From Candidatus Treponema faecavium (GTDB lineage Bacteria > Spirochaetota > Spirochaetia > Treponematales > Treponemataceae), in NCBI GenBank assembly GCA_019113455.1, contig DXHG01000089.1, forward strand, positions 1 through 9,903: a stretch of 9,903 nucleotides of DNA, read 5' to 3'. The position numbers and the translations under genes were made by a program. Below the pieces are notes generated by a model. The model did not search any database, was not told where the DNA came from, and saw nothing but the letters and a program-made list of their open reading frames with translations. This document shows, in pieces, positions 1 through 6,358 of the stretch (position 1 is its first letter; every line of letters starts with the position of its first letter).

Positions 1-220
1 ATTCATGTCTGATAAATGGCAAATGTAAAAAAGACAATCGGCAAATTTTTATTTTTTAAACGGGAAATTTGTCAGCCGACGGTAAATTGTTTGGTATGCA
101 CGTATGATCGGCACACACCCTGCAGGGAAAAGCAGTCTCGCCCTGCAGCGGCAGTCTGCAAAAAAAACACGTCCGCACATGCAGTGGCAGGACGCATCAC
201 ACCGCCTGCGCGGCAGCGCA
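1..220. other. Non-coding leader upstream of the histidine genes
   Basis: No convincing gene is visible here. The stretch contains an AT-rich tract at about 43-60 flanked by a 7-bp inverted repeat (CAAATTT at 42-48, AAATTTG at 65-71), a possible -10 box TATGAT at 103-108 without a good -35 partner, and the repeated CCCTGCAG/GCAGTCT block listed separately. A small hairpin, TGCGC-GGCA-GCGCA, lies at 207-220. The region could hold the main promoter of the histidine genes or the 3' end region of a gene outside the window. No T-box motif and no leader peptide with a run of His codons was found. Confidence 0.5.
118..157. repeat. Tandem two-part direct repeat (CCCTGCAG ... GCAGTCT)
   Basis: The words CCCTGCAG and GCAGTCT occur in the same order twice: 118-125 with 132-138, and 141-148 with 151-157. 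The spacers between the two halves are 6 and 2 bases. The first copy is also part of the perfect palindrome CCCTGCAGGG (118-127). This is seen directly. Its role is unknown; it could be a pair of protein-binding sites upstream of the histidine genes or a local duplication. Confidence 0.5.
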
Positions 221-245
221 AGACTTGTATCAATGGTATAAGTCT
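221..245. repeat. 9-bp inverted repeat just upstream of the HisA-HisI-HisE start
   Basis: AGACTTGTA (221-229) and TATAAGTCT (237-245) are inverted copies with one G-T wobble, around a 7-base centre. The element ends 15 bases before the ATG at 261 and lies between the candidate -35 and -10 boxes. It could be an operator, or a hairpin in the leader if transcription starts further upstream. Confidence 0.5.
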
Positions 246-253
246 GCTAAAAT
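225..253 (+). promoter_or_regulatory. Candidate promoter giving a leaderless or near-leaderless transcript
   Basis: TTGTAT (225-230, 4 of 6 consensus) and TAAAAT (248-253, 5 of 6) are separated by 17 bases. A start site about 7 bases after the -10 box would fall at about 260-261, which is the ATG of the following gene. That gene has no Shine-Dalgarno sequence in front of it, which fits a leaderless message. AT-rich spacers can imitate promoters, so this remains a weak call. Confidence 0.3.
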
Positions 254-260
254 TGCCAGT

Positions 261-1550
261 ATGGTTATTTCATCGATAGACTTAAAAGACGGCAAAGTCG
301 TGCAGTTAAAAAACGGCAAAGAAAAAATACTTGAGCGCACCGACGCGCAGAACCTGCTGCGGGAGTTTGACCGCTACGGCGAAACAGCCGTTATCGATAT
401 AGACGCCGCGCTTGGCAGCACCAACTCAGACGGCACAACCGCCAATACTGAACTGCTCACGGCGCTGCTGCGCGGCGGCAGTGTCCGCACCGGCGGCGGA
501 GTCCGTTCCGTGCGGCGCGCAAAAGAGCTTGTCTCGCTCGGCGCAGAAAAGATTATCGTAGGTTCAGCGGCGTTTTCCGCTCAAAACGGTGCCGAAGGCT
601 TTCTCAACACGGCGTTCCTTGATGAGCTGGTGCGCGCCATAGGCCGTCAGCGCGTTATCATATCGGTAGACGCAAAAAATGGCATGATTGCGCTCAAAGG
701 CTGGACAGAAGAAACACAGATACCGCTTATCGCCGCTGCTCAGGCGGCAGAGCAGTACGCCAATGAACTTCTGTTCACCAGCATCGAAAAAGAAGGCTGT
801 ATGCAGGGAGCCGACACGGAGCGCATCAAAAGCCTGCGCGAAAGCGTTTCCTGCCGCCTTACCGTTGCCGGTGGCGTTTCAACCGTTGATGAAATAGCCG
901 AACTTGAAAAAATCGGCTGCGATGTGCAGCTCGGTATGGCGCTCTATACCGGCGCGGTAAAACTGAGCGACGCTTTCGCCGCGTGCCTTAACTGGCAGAA
1001 ATCGCCGCTGATTCCCGTTATTGCGCAGAGCGTGTCCGGCGAGGTGCTTATGCTGGGATTTGCCAATCAGCAGGCGCTTGCCAAAACGGCGGAATCCGGC
1101 AGGCTCACGTTCTGGAGCAGGACGCGAAACGAGCTGTGGACAAAAGGGGAACATTCCGGCAATTATCTTGAGGTGGTGCGTCTGCGCGCCGACTGCGACC
1201 GCGACACGATTCTTGCAACGGTGATTCCGCACGGGCCGGTATGCCATACCGGCAGCTGGACGTGTTTTTCAGCTGAGGCGGACGCGGCTTCTACGCTTGA
1301 GCGCCTGTACGGCATTATCGCCGAGCGCTTTCAGAACCCGCGCCCGGGTTCATACACCGCGACGCTTGACGACGAGCTTGTGCGCGAGAAAGTGGAAGAG
1401 GAGGCCGAGGAACTGACTTCCGCGCAGGAGCACGGAGAAGTGGTATGGGAATGTGCCGACCTGCTCTATTTTATCAACGTTCTCATGTACCGCAAAGGCG
1501 TTATATGGAAAGAAGTGTTTGACGAGCTTGATCGGCGGCATAAGAAATAA
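261..1550 (+). CDS. Histidine biosynthesis fusion protein: HisA-like isomerase, HisI cyclohydrolase, HisE pyrophosphohydrolase
   Basis: This 429-residue protein joins three histidine pathway domains, presumably in the cytoplasm. Residues 1-245 are a HisA-type barrel: SIDLKDG at 5-11 with catalytic Asp7, GGGVR at 78-82, ISVDA at 134-138, GW at 147-148, TSIEKEG at 173-179 and GMALY at 225-229. Residues 250-340 are HisI (phosphoribosyl-AMP cyclohydrolase): KGEHSGN at 295-301, the metal-binding DCDRD at 311-315, and CHTG at 328-331 with Cys335. Residues 345-429 are HisE (phosphoribosyl-ATP pyrophosphohydrolase): EEEAEEL at 379-385, and Glu393, Glu397 and Asp400. ATG261 is chosen because HisA homology begins there. 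An in-frame TTG at 225 would add 12 unlike residues, and neither start has a Shine-Dalgarno sequence. The second catalytic Asp of HisA (Asp176 in Salmonella) is Glu178 here. HisIE fusions are common, but a HisA domain in front is not the usual bacterial arrangement. The HisI and HisE calls are strong; HisA activity is uncertain. Confidence 0.93.
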   Translation: MVISSIDLKDGKVVQLKNGKEKILERTDAQNLLREFDRYGETAVIDIDAALGSTNSDGTTANTELLTALLRGGSVRTGGGVRSVRRAKELVSLGAEKIIVGSAAFSAQNGAEGFLNTAFLDELVRAIGRQRVIISVDAKNGMIALKGWTEETQIPLIAAAQAAEQYANELLFTSIEKEGCMQGADTERIKSLRESVSCRLTVAGGVSTVDEIAELEKIGCDVQLGMALYTGAVKLSDAFAACLNWQKSPLIPVIAQSVSGEVLMLGFANQQALAKTAESGRLTFWSRTRNELWTKGEHSGNYLEVVRLRADCDRDTILATVIPHGPVCHTGSWTCFSAEADAASTLERLYGIIAERFQNPRPGSYTATLDDELVREKVEEEAEELTSAQEHGEVVWECADLLYFINVLMYRKGVIWKEVFDELDRRHKK

Positions 1551-1569
1551 CGCTGAGCACTCGGCTGTC

Positions 1570-1597
1570 TTGTCTGCGGTTTTTATATGGATATAAT
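1570..1597 (+). promoter_or_regulatory. Sigma-70-type promoter candidate for hisD
   Basis: TTGTCT (1570-1575, 4 of 6) and a perfect TATAAT (1592-1597) are 16 bases apart in the 76-bp gap before hisD. The predicted start is near 1604, giving a short leader that contains the hisD Shine-Dalgarno. hisD could therefore be transcribed both from this promoter and by read-through from the upstream fusion gene. Confidence 0.55.
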
Positions 1598-1607
1598 AAG
1601 GAAGCAT

Positions 1608-1643
1608 ATGGTAAAAGGGGAGCATCATGATACGAATTATTGA
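1608..1643 (+). other. Possible 11-codon mini-ORF with His-His codons overlapping the hisD start
   Basis: ATG1608 opens a frame encoding MVKGEHHDTNY, with stop TGA at 1641-1643. It is preceded by AAGGAAG (1598-1604). Its two adjacent His codons (1623-1628) overlap the hisD start codon at 1627-1629, which is in another frame. This could be a histidine-sensitive coupling element or chance. If transcription starts near 1604 the AAGGAAG would be lost, which argues against translation from that promoter. Confidence 0.2.
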
Positions 1644-2943
1644 AGAAGATCAGCTTGATCCTGCGATTCTGGAGCGGAAAGTAAACACGGAGCATACACA
1701 GGCAGTTAAAACGATACGTGACGCGGTGCGCACTAAAAAAGACGAAGCGGTGCGCGAGTATACTGCGTCTTTTGATAAGCTTTCTTTGCAGTCGTTTGCG
1801 GTGCCGGCAGACGATATTATACGGGTAACGCGCACGTTCTGTACAAAAAACGCAGACTTGTACAAGGCGCTGTGCCGTTCCTATGAGCTTGCGCTGCGTT
1901 TTGCCCGCTATCAGAAAGAGCCGTTTGACAACTTTGAAGTGGAAATAGAGCCCGGGTTGTTTGCCGGGCAAAAGGTGCTGCCGGTTGACCGCGCAGGCTG
2001 CTATGTGCCAGCCGGACGCTTTCCGCTGCTTTCTTCTGTTATTATGACGTGCACGCCGGCTATTGCCGCCGGCGTCAAGGATATTGTGCTGTGTTCGCCG
2101 CCGCGTCCGCATCCGTCGGATCCTTCGCTGCCCTGGATACATGAGGGCATTATGGCCGTTGCCGGTATCTGCGGCATTAAACAGGTGTACGCGTGCGGCG
2201 GCGCGCAGGCGGTTGCTGCAATGGCATACGGCACGGAAAGTATTCCCCGCTGCGACGTGATAGCAGGCCCCGGCAATGCCTATGTTGCCGAAGCCAAGCG
2301 GCTCATTTACGGAGACGCAGGCATAGATATGATTGCGGGTCCGACGGAGGTGTTCATTATCGCCGACGAAACGGCAAATCCGGTGTGGCTTGCCGCCGAT
2401 ATGCTCGCGCAGGCGGAACATGACAGCGACGCGCAGGCAATACTGGTAACATGCAGCAGAGAGCTTGCCGCACAGACGGCGGCGCAGATCGAAGAGCAGC
2501 TTGCCGGTCTTGCCACGGCTGACACCGCGCGCGCCAGTATCGAGCATAACGGCATGATTATTATCGCACGCAATTACGAGACGGCAGGCGAATTGGCAAA
2601 CAAAAAAGCGCCGGAACACCTTGAGCTTGCGATGGACAAAACGGAAAACCGCGATGCGCTTGAAGCGATGCTGCACAATTATGGTACGCTCTTTATCGGC
2701 AATTCGGCGGCGGAGGTGCTTGGTGATTATACCGCAGGCGTTAACCACACGCTGCCGACAGCGCAGGCGGCGCGGTATACGGGCGGGCTTTCGGTGCGCC
2801 ATTTCTTAAAAACGGTAACAACGCTGCGCGCGGAAACCGGTTCTGCAGGCGTGCGCGATTCGGCAGCCGCGGCGGCGGAACTTGCCAGGGCGGAAGGGCT
2901 TATCGCGCACGCGCGCGCCGCCGAGTATCGGCTGCAGGAGTAG
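1627..2943 (+). CDS. hisD: Histidinol dehydrogenase
   Basis: HisD oxidises L-histidinol to L-histidine in two NAD-dependent steps, the last reactions of the pathway. The 438-residue length matches the family (about 430). The zinc and catalytic residues are all present: Gln262 and His265 in AQAEHD, Glu330-His331 in APEHLEL, Asp367 in GDYTAG and His428 near the C-terminus. The glycine-rich stretches GGAQAVAAMAYG (191-202) and AGPGNAYV (213-220) are typical of the family. The start ATG1627 follows AAAAGGGGAG (1613-1622), a good Shine-Dalgarno. The gene lies 76 bp after the HisA-HisI-HisE gene on the same strand, so the pair covers several steps of one pathway. A perfect -10 box in the gap suggests independent transcription as well. 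No truncation or missing active-site residue is seen. The stop TAG is followed directly by CGCTG, as at two other genes here. Confidence 0.97.
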   Translation: MIRIIEEDQLDPAILERKVNTEHTQAVKTIRDAVRTKKDEAVREYTASFDKLSLQSFAVPADDIIRVTRTFCTKNADLYKALCRSYELALRFARYQKEPFDNFEVEIEPGLFAGQKVLPVDRAGCYVPAGRFPLLSSVIMTCTPAIAAGVKDIVLCSPPRPHPSDPSLPWIHEGIMAVAGICGIKQVYACGGAQAVAAMAYGTESIPRCDVIAGPGNAYVAEAKRLIYGDAGIDMIAGPTEVFIIADETANPVWLAADMLAQAEHDSDAQAILVTCSRELAAQTAAQIEEQLAGLATADTARASIEHNGMIIIARNYETAGELANKKAPEHLELAMDKTENRDALEAMLHNYGTLFIGNSAAEVLGDYTAGVNHTLPTAQAARYTGGLSVRHFLKTVTTLRAETGSAGVRDSAAAAAELARAEGLIAHARAAEYRLQE

Positions 2944-3079
2944 CGCTGTTCTAAATAAATTTGCCGATTTGCCGCAAAATGAGTACATTTAATAGTAAAT
3001 AATTAAGAAAGCGCAGGCGCGGTATTTTTTGCGCGGCGTCGGCGTATTCTGTATACCTCAATCTTTTAGGAGCTAGTGG
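2944..3079. other. Intergenic region hisD-htpG
   Basis: This 136-bp gap must hold the htpG promoter if the gene is transcribed on its own, but no strong pair of boxes stands out. The best weak candidate is TTGCGC (3029-3034) with TATACC (3052-3057) at 17 bases. A short tandem repeat TTTGCCG-A-TTTGCCG occurs at 2960-2974, followed by an AT-rich tract (2983-3010). No convincing terminator for hisD is seen. Confidence 0.35.
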
Positions 3080-5059
3080 ATGGCCACGTATCAGTTTCAG
3101 ACAGAAGTGAATCAGCTTCTTACGCTCATTATTCATTCCCTGTATTCCAATAAGGATATTTTCCTCAGAGAGATTATCTCCAACGCATCCGACGCGCTTG
3201 ATAAGCTCAAATATCTGACGGTATCGGACGACGCTTATAAAAGCATAACGTTCCAGCCGCGCATTGATATTTCGTTTGACGAAGACAAAAAGGTGCTTAC
3301 CGTCAAAGATACGGGAATCGGCATGAATGCGGCGGATCTTACGGAGAACCTCGGCACCATCGCCCGTTCGGGCACCAAAGCGTTTATCGAGCAGCTCACC
3401 GCCGAAGCAAAAAAAGATTCCGGTCTTATCGGACAGTTCGGCGTCGGGTTTTATTCGGCGTTTATGGCAGCAAGCCGCATCGACGTGTTTACGCGCAAGG
3501 CGGCGACGGATACGGTGTATCACTGGTCCAGCAGCGGCACAAACTCATACGATATGGAAGAGCTGTCGCTTGACAGCGATGAGGCAAAGAAATACGGGCT
3601 TGACGCGGGCAACGGTACGGCAATCGTGATGACGCTCAATGAAGAAAGCGGAGAGTATGCGAGCCGCTGGAAAGTTGAGGAGCTCGTAAAAAAATACAGC
3701 GACTATGTGGCGTTCCCGATTTTCCTGCATTATACGCAGAAACAGTACGATAAAGACGGCAAAGTTACCGGCAGCGAAGATAAAATCGACCAGATAAACA
3801 GCGCAAGCGCGGTCTGGAAGCGCAGTAAGAGCGAACTCAAGCCGGAAGACTACAGCGCATTTTACAAAACGATTGCCCATGATGGAAGCGATCCGCTGTT
3901 ATATGTGCATACGCACGCAGAAGGCACGCAGGAATATACGACGCTGTTCTACGTGCCGGAACGCGCGCCGTTCGATATGTATCAGGCAGACTATAAAAGC
4001 GGTGTTAAGCTGTATGTCAAACGGGTGTTTATCACTGATGACGACCGCGAACTGCTTCCTGCATATCTGCGCTTTGTGCGCGGTGTTATCGACAGCGAGG
4101 ACCTGCCGCTCAATGTCAGCCGCGAAATCCTGCAGCAGAACCGCATCCTTTCGACGATAAAGACGCAGTCGGTAAAGAAGCTGCTCGGTGAATTTAAGAA
4201 GCTTGCCGAAGCAGGAGACAAGGCCGCCTTTGCCGCAAAAGAAGCGGGCGGCATTGACAAGCTCTCAGAAGAAGACAAAAAGACGCTTGAGAAGTGGCAT
4301 ACCTTTATCAAAGAATTTAACCGCCCCATGAAGGAAGGTTTGTATTCCGATTTTGCAAACCGCGACGAAATTGCAGAAATCGTGCGCTTTAAGAGCACCG
4401 ATGAGGCGGGTACAGGCGACAACTGGACCAGCTTTGCCGATTATGTGCAGCGCATGAAGCCTGAGCAGAAAGCGATCTACTATATTACCGGAACCGACGA
4501 GCAGAATCTGCGCAATTCTCCTCTGCTTGAAGCGTACACGGCAAAGGGCTTTGAAGTGCTTATCATGGCGGATGAGATAGATGATATCGTCATTCCTGCG
4601 TACAACAAGTATAAGGATTTTGAGCTCAAAGCGGTAAACCGCGCCGGAAGCGATGAAGAGCTCGGTGTTGACAAAAAAGAAGCCGAAAAGAAAGAAAAAG
4701 CGTTTAAGCCGGTCGCAGAAAAAATCAAGAAAGCATTGGGCGGCCGCGTAAAGGATGTGCAGCTGTCCAAGCGGTTGTCCGACTCGCCGTCGTGCATCGT
4801 CGTTGACGAAAACGATCCGTCTATTCAGATGGAGCGCATGATGCGCGCAATGGGACAAAGCGGTTTTGGCGAGGTAAAGCCCATTCTTGAGGTTAATGGA
4901 GAGCATCCGCTTGTCGATTCGCTGCGCGAGTGCAGCGACGATGCGCATATCGAGGATGTGTCTGTCGTGCTGCTTGATCAGGCGCTGCTTATCGGCGGCG
5001 CTGAATTAAAGGATCCGGCTGATTTTGTCAAGCGGCTCAACCGCCTGCTCGTAAAATAA
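3080..5059 (+). CDS. htpG: Molecular chaperone HtpG (bacterial Hsp90)
   Basis: HtpG is a cytosolic homodimeric ATP-dependent chaperone. All three Hsp90 regions are present in 659 residues, slightly longer than the 624 of E. coli. The N-terminal GHKL ATPase domain (about 1-220) has FLREIISNASDALDKL (28-43) with Glu31 and Asn35, DTGIGM (77-82) with Asp77, LGTIARSGT (91-99) and the lid-region GQFGVGF (118-124). The middle domain (about 230-440) includes LPLNVSRE (342-349), whose Arg348 matches the ATP-contacting Arg of the family. The C-terminal dimerisation domain carries the conserved MERMMRAMGQ near 584-593. ATG3080 follows AGGAG (3068-3072) at normal distance. No CIRCE element is visible in the 136-bp upstream gap, so HrcA control is not supported. 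The upstream gap and the downstream terminator suggest a single-gene unit, with no functional link to the neighbouring genes. Confidence 0.98.
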   Translation: MATYQFQTEVNQLLTLIIHSLYSNKDIFLREIISNASDALDKLKYLTVSDDAYKSITFQPRIDISFDEDKKVLTVKDTGIGMNAADLTENLGTIARSGTKAFIEQLTAEAKKDSGLIGQFGVGFYSAFMAASRIDVFTRKAATDTVYHWSSSGTNSYDMEELSLDSDEAKKYGLDAGNGTAIVMTLNEESGEYASRWKVEELVKKYSDYVAFPIFLHYTQKQYDKDGKVTGSEDKIDQINSASAVWKRSKSELKPEDYSAFYKTIAHDGSDPLLYVHTHAEGTQEYTTLFYVPERAPFDMYQADYKSGVKLYVKRVFITDDDRELLPAYLRFVRGVIDSEDLPLNVSREILQQNRILSTIKTQSVKKLLGEFKKLAEAGDKAAFAAKEAGGIDKLSEEDKKTLEKWHTFIKEFNRPMKEGLYSDFANRDEIAEIVRFKSTDEAGTGDNWTSFADYVQRMKPEQKAIYYITGTDEQNLRNSPLLEAYTAKGFEVLIMADEIDDIVIPAYNKYKDFELKAVNRAGSDEELGVDKKEAEKKEKAFKPVAEKIKKALGGRVKDVQLSKRLSDSPSCIVVDENDPSIQMERMMRAMGQSGFGEVKPILEVNGEHPLVDSLRECSDDAHIEDVSVVLLDQALLIGGAELKDPADFVKRLNRLLVK

Positions 5060-5085
5060 CGCTGCAGATCGTATATACCTGCAAA

Positions 5086-5113
5086 GCTGCCCCGCATGGG
5101 GCGGCTTTTTTTT
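5086..5113 (+). terminator. Rho-independent terminator of htpG
   Basis: The stem GCTGCCCC (5086-5093) pairs with GGGGCGGC (5098-5105), 8 bp with one G-U, around the tetraloop GCAT. It is followed by an eight-T run (5106-5113) and further T-rich sequence to 5119. It begins 26 bases after the htpG stop and separates htpG from the importer operon. Confidence 0.92.
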
Positions 5114-5137
5114 ATTTTTCCTGCCGGAACAGTTGGC

Positions 5138-5228
5138 GTATGCGCTGACGGTTTGCCGCCGGCGCATACATACACTGGAAAACACCTGGCGATTACTGCG
5201 TACCGTATTGCCGGATAGGTATGCGCTG
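5138..5228. repeat. Three copies of GTATGCGC, two direct and one inverted
   Basis: GTATGCGCTG occurs at 5138-5147 and 5219-5228, and the inverted copy GCGCATAC lies at 5162-5169. The first and inverted copies could form an 8-bp stem with a 16-base loop. The block sits between the htpG terminator and the importer promoter, so it may hold upstream regulator sites. Its function is unknown. Confidence 0.45.
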
Positions 5229-5261
5229 TCATATTTTCAGCAGTTTTCTTTTCATTTTCTC

Positions 5262-5290
5262 TTGACAGATGTTACTGTTCTCAGTATCAT
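5262..5290 (+). promoter_or_regulatory. Strong sigma-70-type promoter of the ABC importer operon
   Basis: A perfect -35 box TTGACA (5262-5267) and TATCAT (5285-5290, 5 of 6) are separated by the ideal 17 bases. It is preceded by a T-rich stretch (5231-5260) that could aid polymerase binding. The predicted start is near 5297, leaving a leader of about 45 bases before ATG5342. The -10 box lies inside the palindrome at 5271-5317, so tight repression is likely. Confidence 0.75.
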
Positions 5291-5317
5291 CATGATAAAG
5301 ATACTTTTAACAGTAAC
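5271..5317. promoter_or_regulatory. 47-bp imperfect palindrome over the -10 box, probable operator
   Basis: The outer arms GTTACTGTT (5271-5279) and AACAGTAAC (5309-5317) are perfect inverted copies. The inner arms AGTATC (5283-5288) and GATACT (5300-5305) share the same centre at 5294. A second nested palindrome, TATCAT-C-ATGATA, covers 5285-5297. The element spans about -26 to +21 of the predicted start, a classic repressor position. It does not match the E. coli TrpR, ArgR or TyrR consensus sequences as I know them. Confidence 0.65.
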
Positions 5318-5328
5318 TTGTATGTTAC
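5313..5328 (+). promoter_or_regulatory. Leader hairpin next to the ribosome binding site
   Basis: GTAAC (5313-5317) and GTTAC (5324-5328) form a 5-bp stem with a 6-base loop, directly abutting the Shine-Dalgarno GGGAGG (5329-5334). The left arm is shared with the right arm of the larger palindrome. It could modulate translation, though 5 bp is a weak stem. Confidence 0.35.
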
Positions 5329-5341
5329 GGGAGGTTTATGT

Positions 5342-6343
5342 ATGAAAAAGATCATTGCGGTTGGACTGTGCATGTACGCTGCCGTGCTGCTTGCATTTGC
5401 CGGCGGAGCCAAAGAAACGCAGGCCGATGACGGGGCTGTTACTATCGGCATCGCGAAAATTGTGCAGCACGCCGCCCTTGACCAGGTGGAACAGGGCGTT
5501 ATTGACGTGATTACGGAAAGCGGTATTGCCGCATCGTATGATTTGCAGAACGCCAACGGCGACGTGAACACGGCGGCGCAGATTGCAAATAAGTATAAAG
5601 CAGAACACGTGGACGCGATTGTCGCTATCGCAACGCCGGTTGCGGTAGCGATGGCAAGCACGATAACAGATATTCCGATCATATTCGGCACCGTCAACGA
5701 TCCGGTAGGAGCCGGCCTTTTAAGCACGACGGAACATGGAGAAGGCAATATCACCGGCATGTCGGATGCGCTTCCCATTCACACGCATTTGAGCGTCTTT
5801 AAAGAAATTGCCGGCATCGAGACACTGGGTTACATCTACACGAGCAGCGAGGCAAACTCGGTAACCGCGATCGAGCAGATTGAAGCCGCGTGCGCCGAAC
5901 TGGGTATGGAACTCATAACGCAGTCGATCACCAATTCATCAGAAGTAAAGCAGGCCGCGGAAGCCCTTGCTGGTCGTGTCGACGGCGTGTACCTCACGAC
6001 CGACAACACGGTGTTTTCCGCACTGCCGGCGCTCACCAGCGTGTTTGAGCAGGCAAAAAAACCCGTGTTTTCCGCTGACGTAACCGGCGCAATGGAAGGC
6101 GGCTGTATGATCGCCTCGGGTTTCAACTACTATAAGGCGGGACGGGCAACCGGCGAAATCGTTGTCGCCGTGCTCAACGGCACCGCACCGGAAGAAATTC
6201 CCGTGCGGTTCATGACAGAGCCGGCAGATTCCGACCTGCTCATCGATCTTGACGCGGCGGCAAACTGCGGTATTACGATACCTGAGAGCTATCTCAGTCA
6301 GGCGAACATGATTTACGAAAACGGCGTGCTGACCCAGAAATAG
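5342..6343 (+). CDS. ABC importer substrate-binding protein, PF04392 (TrpX-like) family
   Basis: This 333-residue protein would capture a small ligand in the periplasm and deliver it to the permease encoded downstream. MKKIIAVGLC plus a hydrophobic run to about residue 20 (AAVLLAFA) is a signal peptide, with probable cleavage before GGAKE. There is no lipobox Cys, so a soluble periplasmic form is likely. The family pattern is clear: VTIGIAKIVQHAALD (33-47), DLQNANGD (67-74), AIATPVA (95-101), IPIIFGTVNDPVGAG (111-125) and NITGMSD (136-142). PF04392 proteins with this gene context include the predicted tryptophan binder TrpX. The substrate here cannot be read from sequence, so an aromatic amino acid is only an inference. 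ATG5342 is chosen over the in-frame TTG5318 because GGGAGG (5329-5334) sits 7 bases upstream and the signal peptide starts there. Confidence 0.92.
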   Translation: MKKIIAVGLCMYAAVLLAFAGGAKETQADDGAVTIGIAKIVQHAALDQVEQGVIDVITESGIAASYDLQNANGDVNTAAQIANKYKAEHVDAIVAIATPVAVAMASTITDIPIIFGTVNDPVGAGLLSTTEHGEGNITGMSDALPIHTHLSVFKEIAGIETLGYIYTSSEANSVTAIEQIEAACAELGMELITQSITNSSEVKQAAEALAGRVDGVYLTTDNTVFSALPALTSVFEQAKKPVFSADVTGAMEGGCMIASGFNYYKAGRATGEIVVAVLNGTAPEEIPVRFMTEPADSDLLIDLDAAANCGITIPESYLSQANMIYENGVLTQK

Positions 6344-6358
6344 CAGCGGAAATCAAAC

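Noticed and set aside
1..260. T-box riboswitch or classical His attenuator
   Set aside because: No T-box consensus, no run of His codons in a plausible leader peptide, and no terminator hairpin with a T tract before ATG261.
16..279. Open frame of 87 codons in the leader
   Set aside because: It has no Shine-Dalgarno, an unlikely composition and no domain, and it overlaps the start of the histidine fusion gene in another frame.
1551..1570. GAGCACTC near 1555 as part of a CIRCE (HrcA) element
   Set aside because: The required inverted TTAGCACTC-N9-GAGTGCTAA arrangement is absent, and the site is not in front of htpG.
1501..2802. Long antisense open frame (433 codons) opposite hisD
   Set aside because: The + strand encodes a complete HisD with all catalytic residues. 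The antisense product is Arg/His/Cys-rich with no domain pattern, an artefact of GC-rich codon use.
3016..3040. Hairpin of GCGC repeats around TATTTTTT as a hisD terminator
   Set aside because: The T run lies in the loop between the GC arms rather than after the stem, so it does not fit an intrinsic terminator.
4265..4948. Antisense open frame (227 codons) opposite htpG
   Set aside because: It lies wholly inside htpG, and its translation has no recognisable motif or ribosome binding site.
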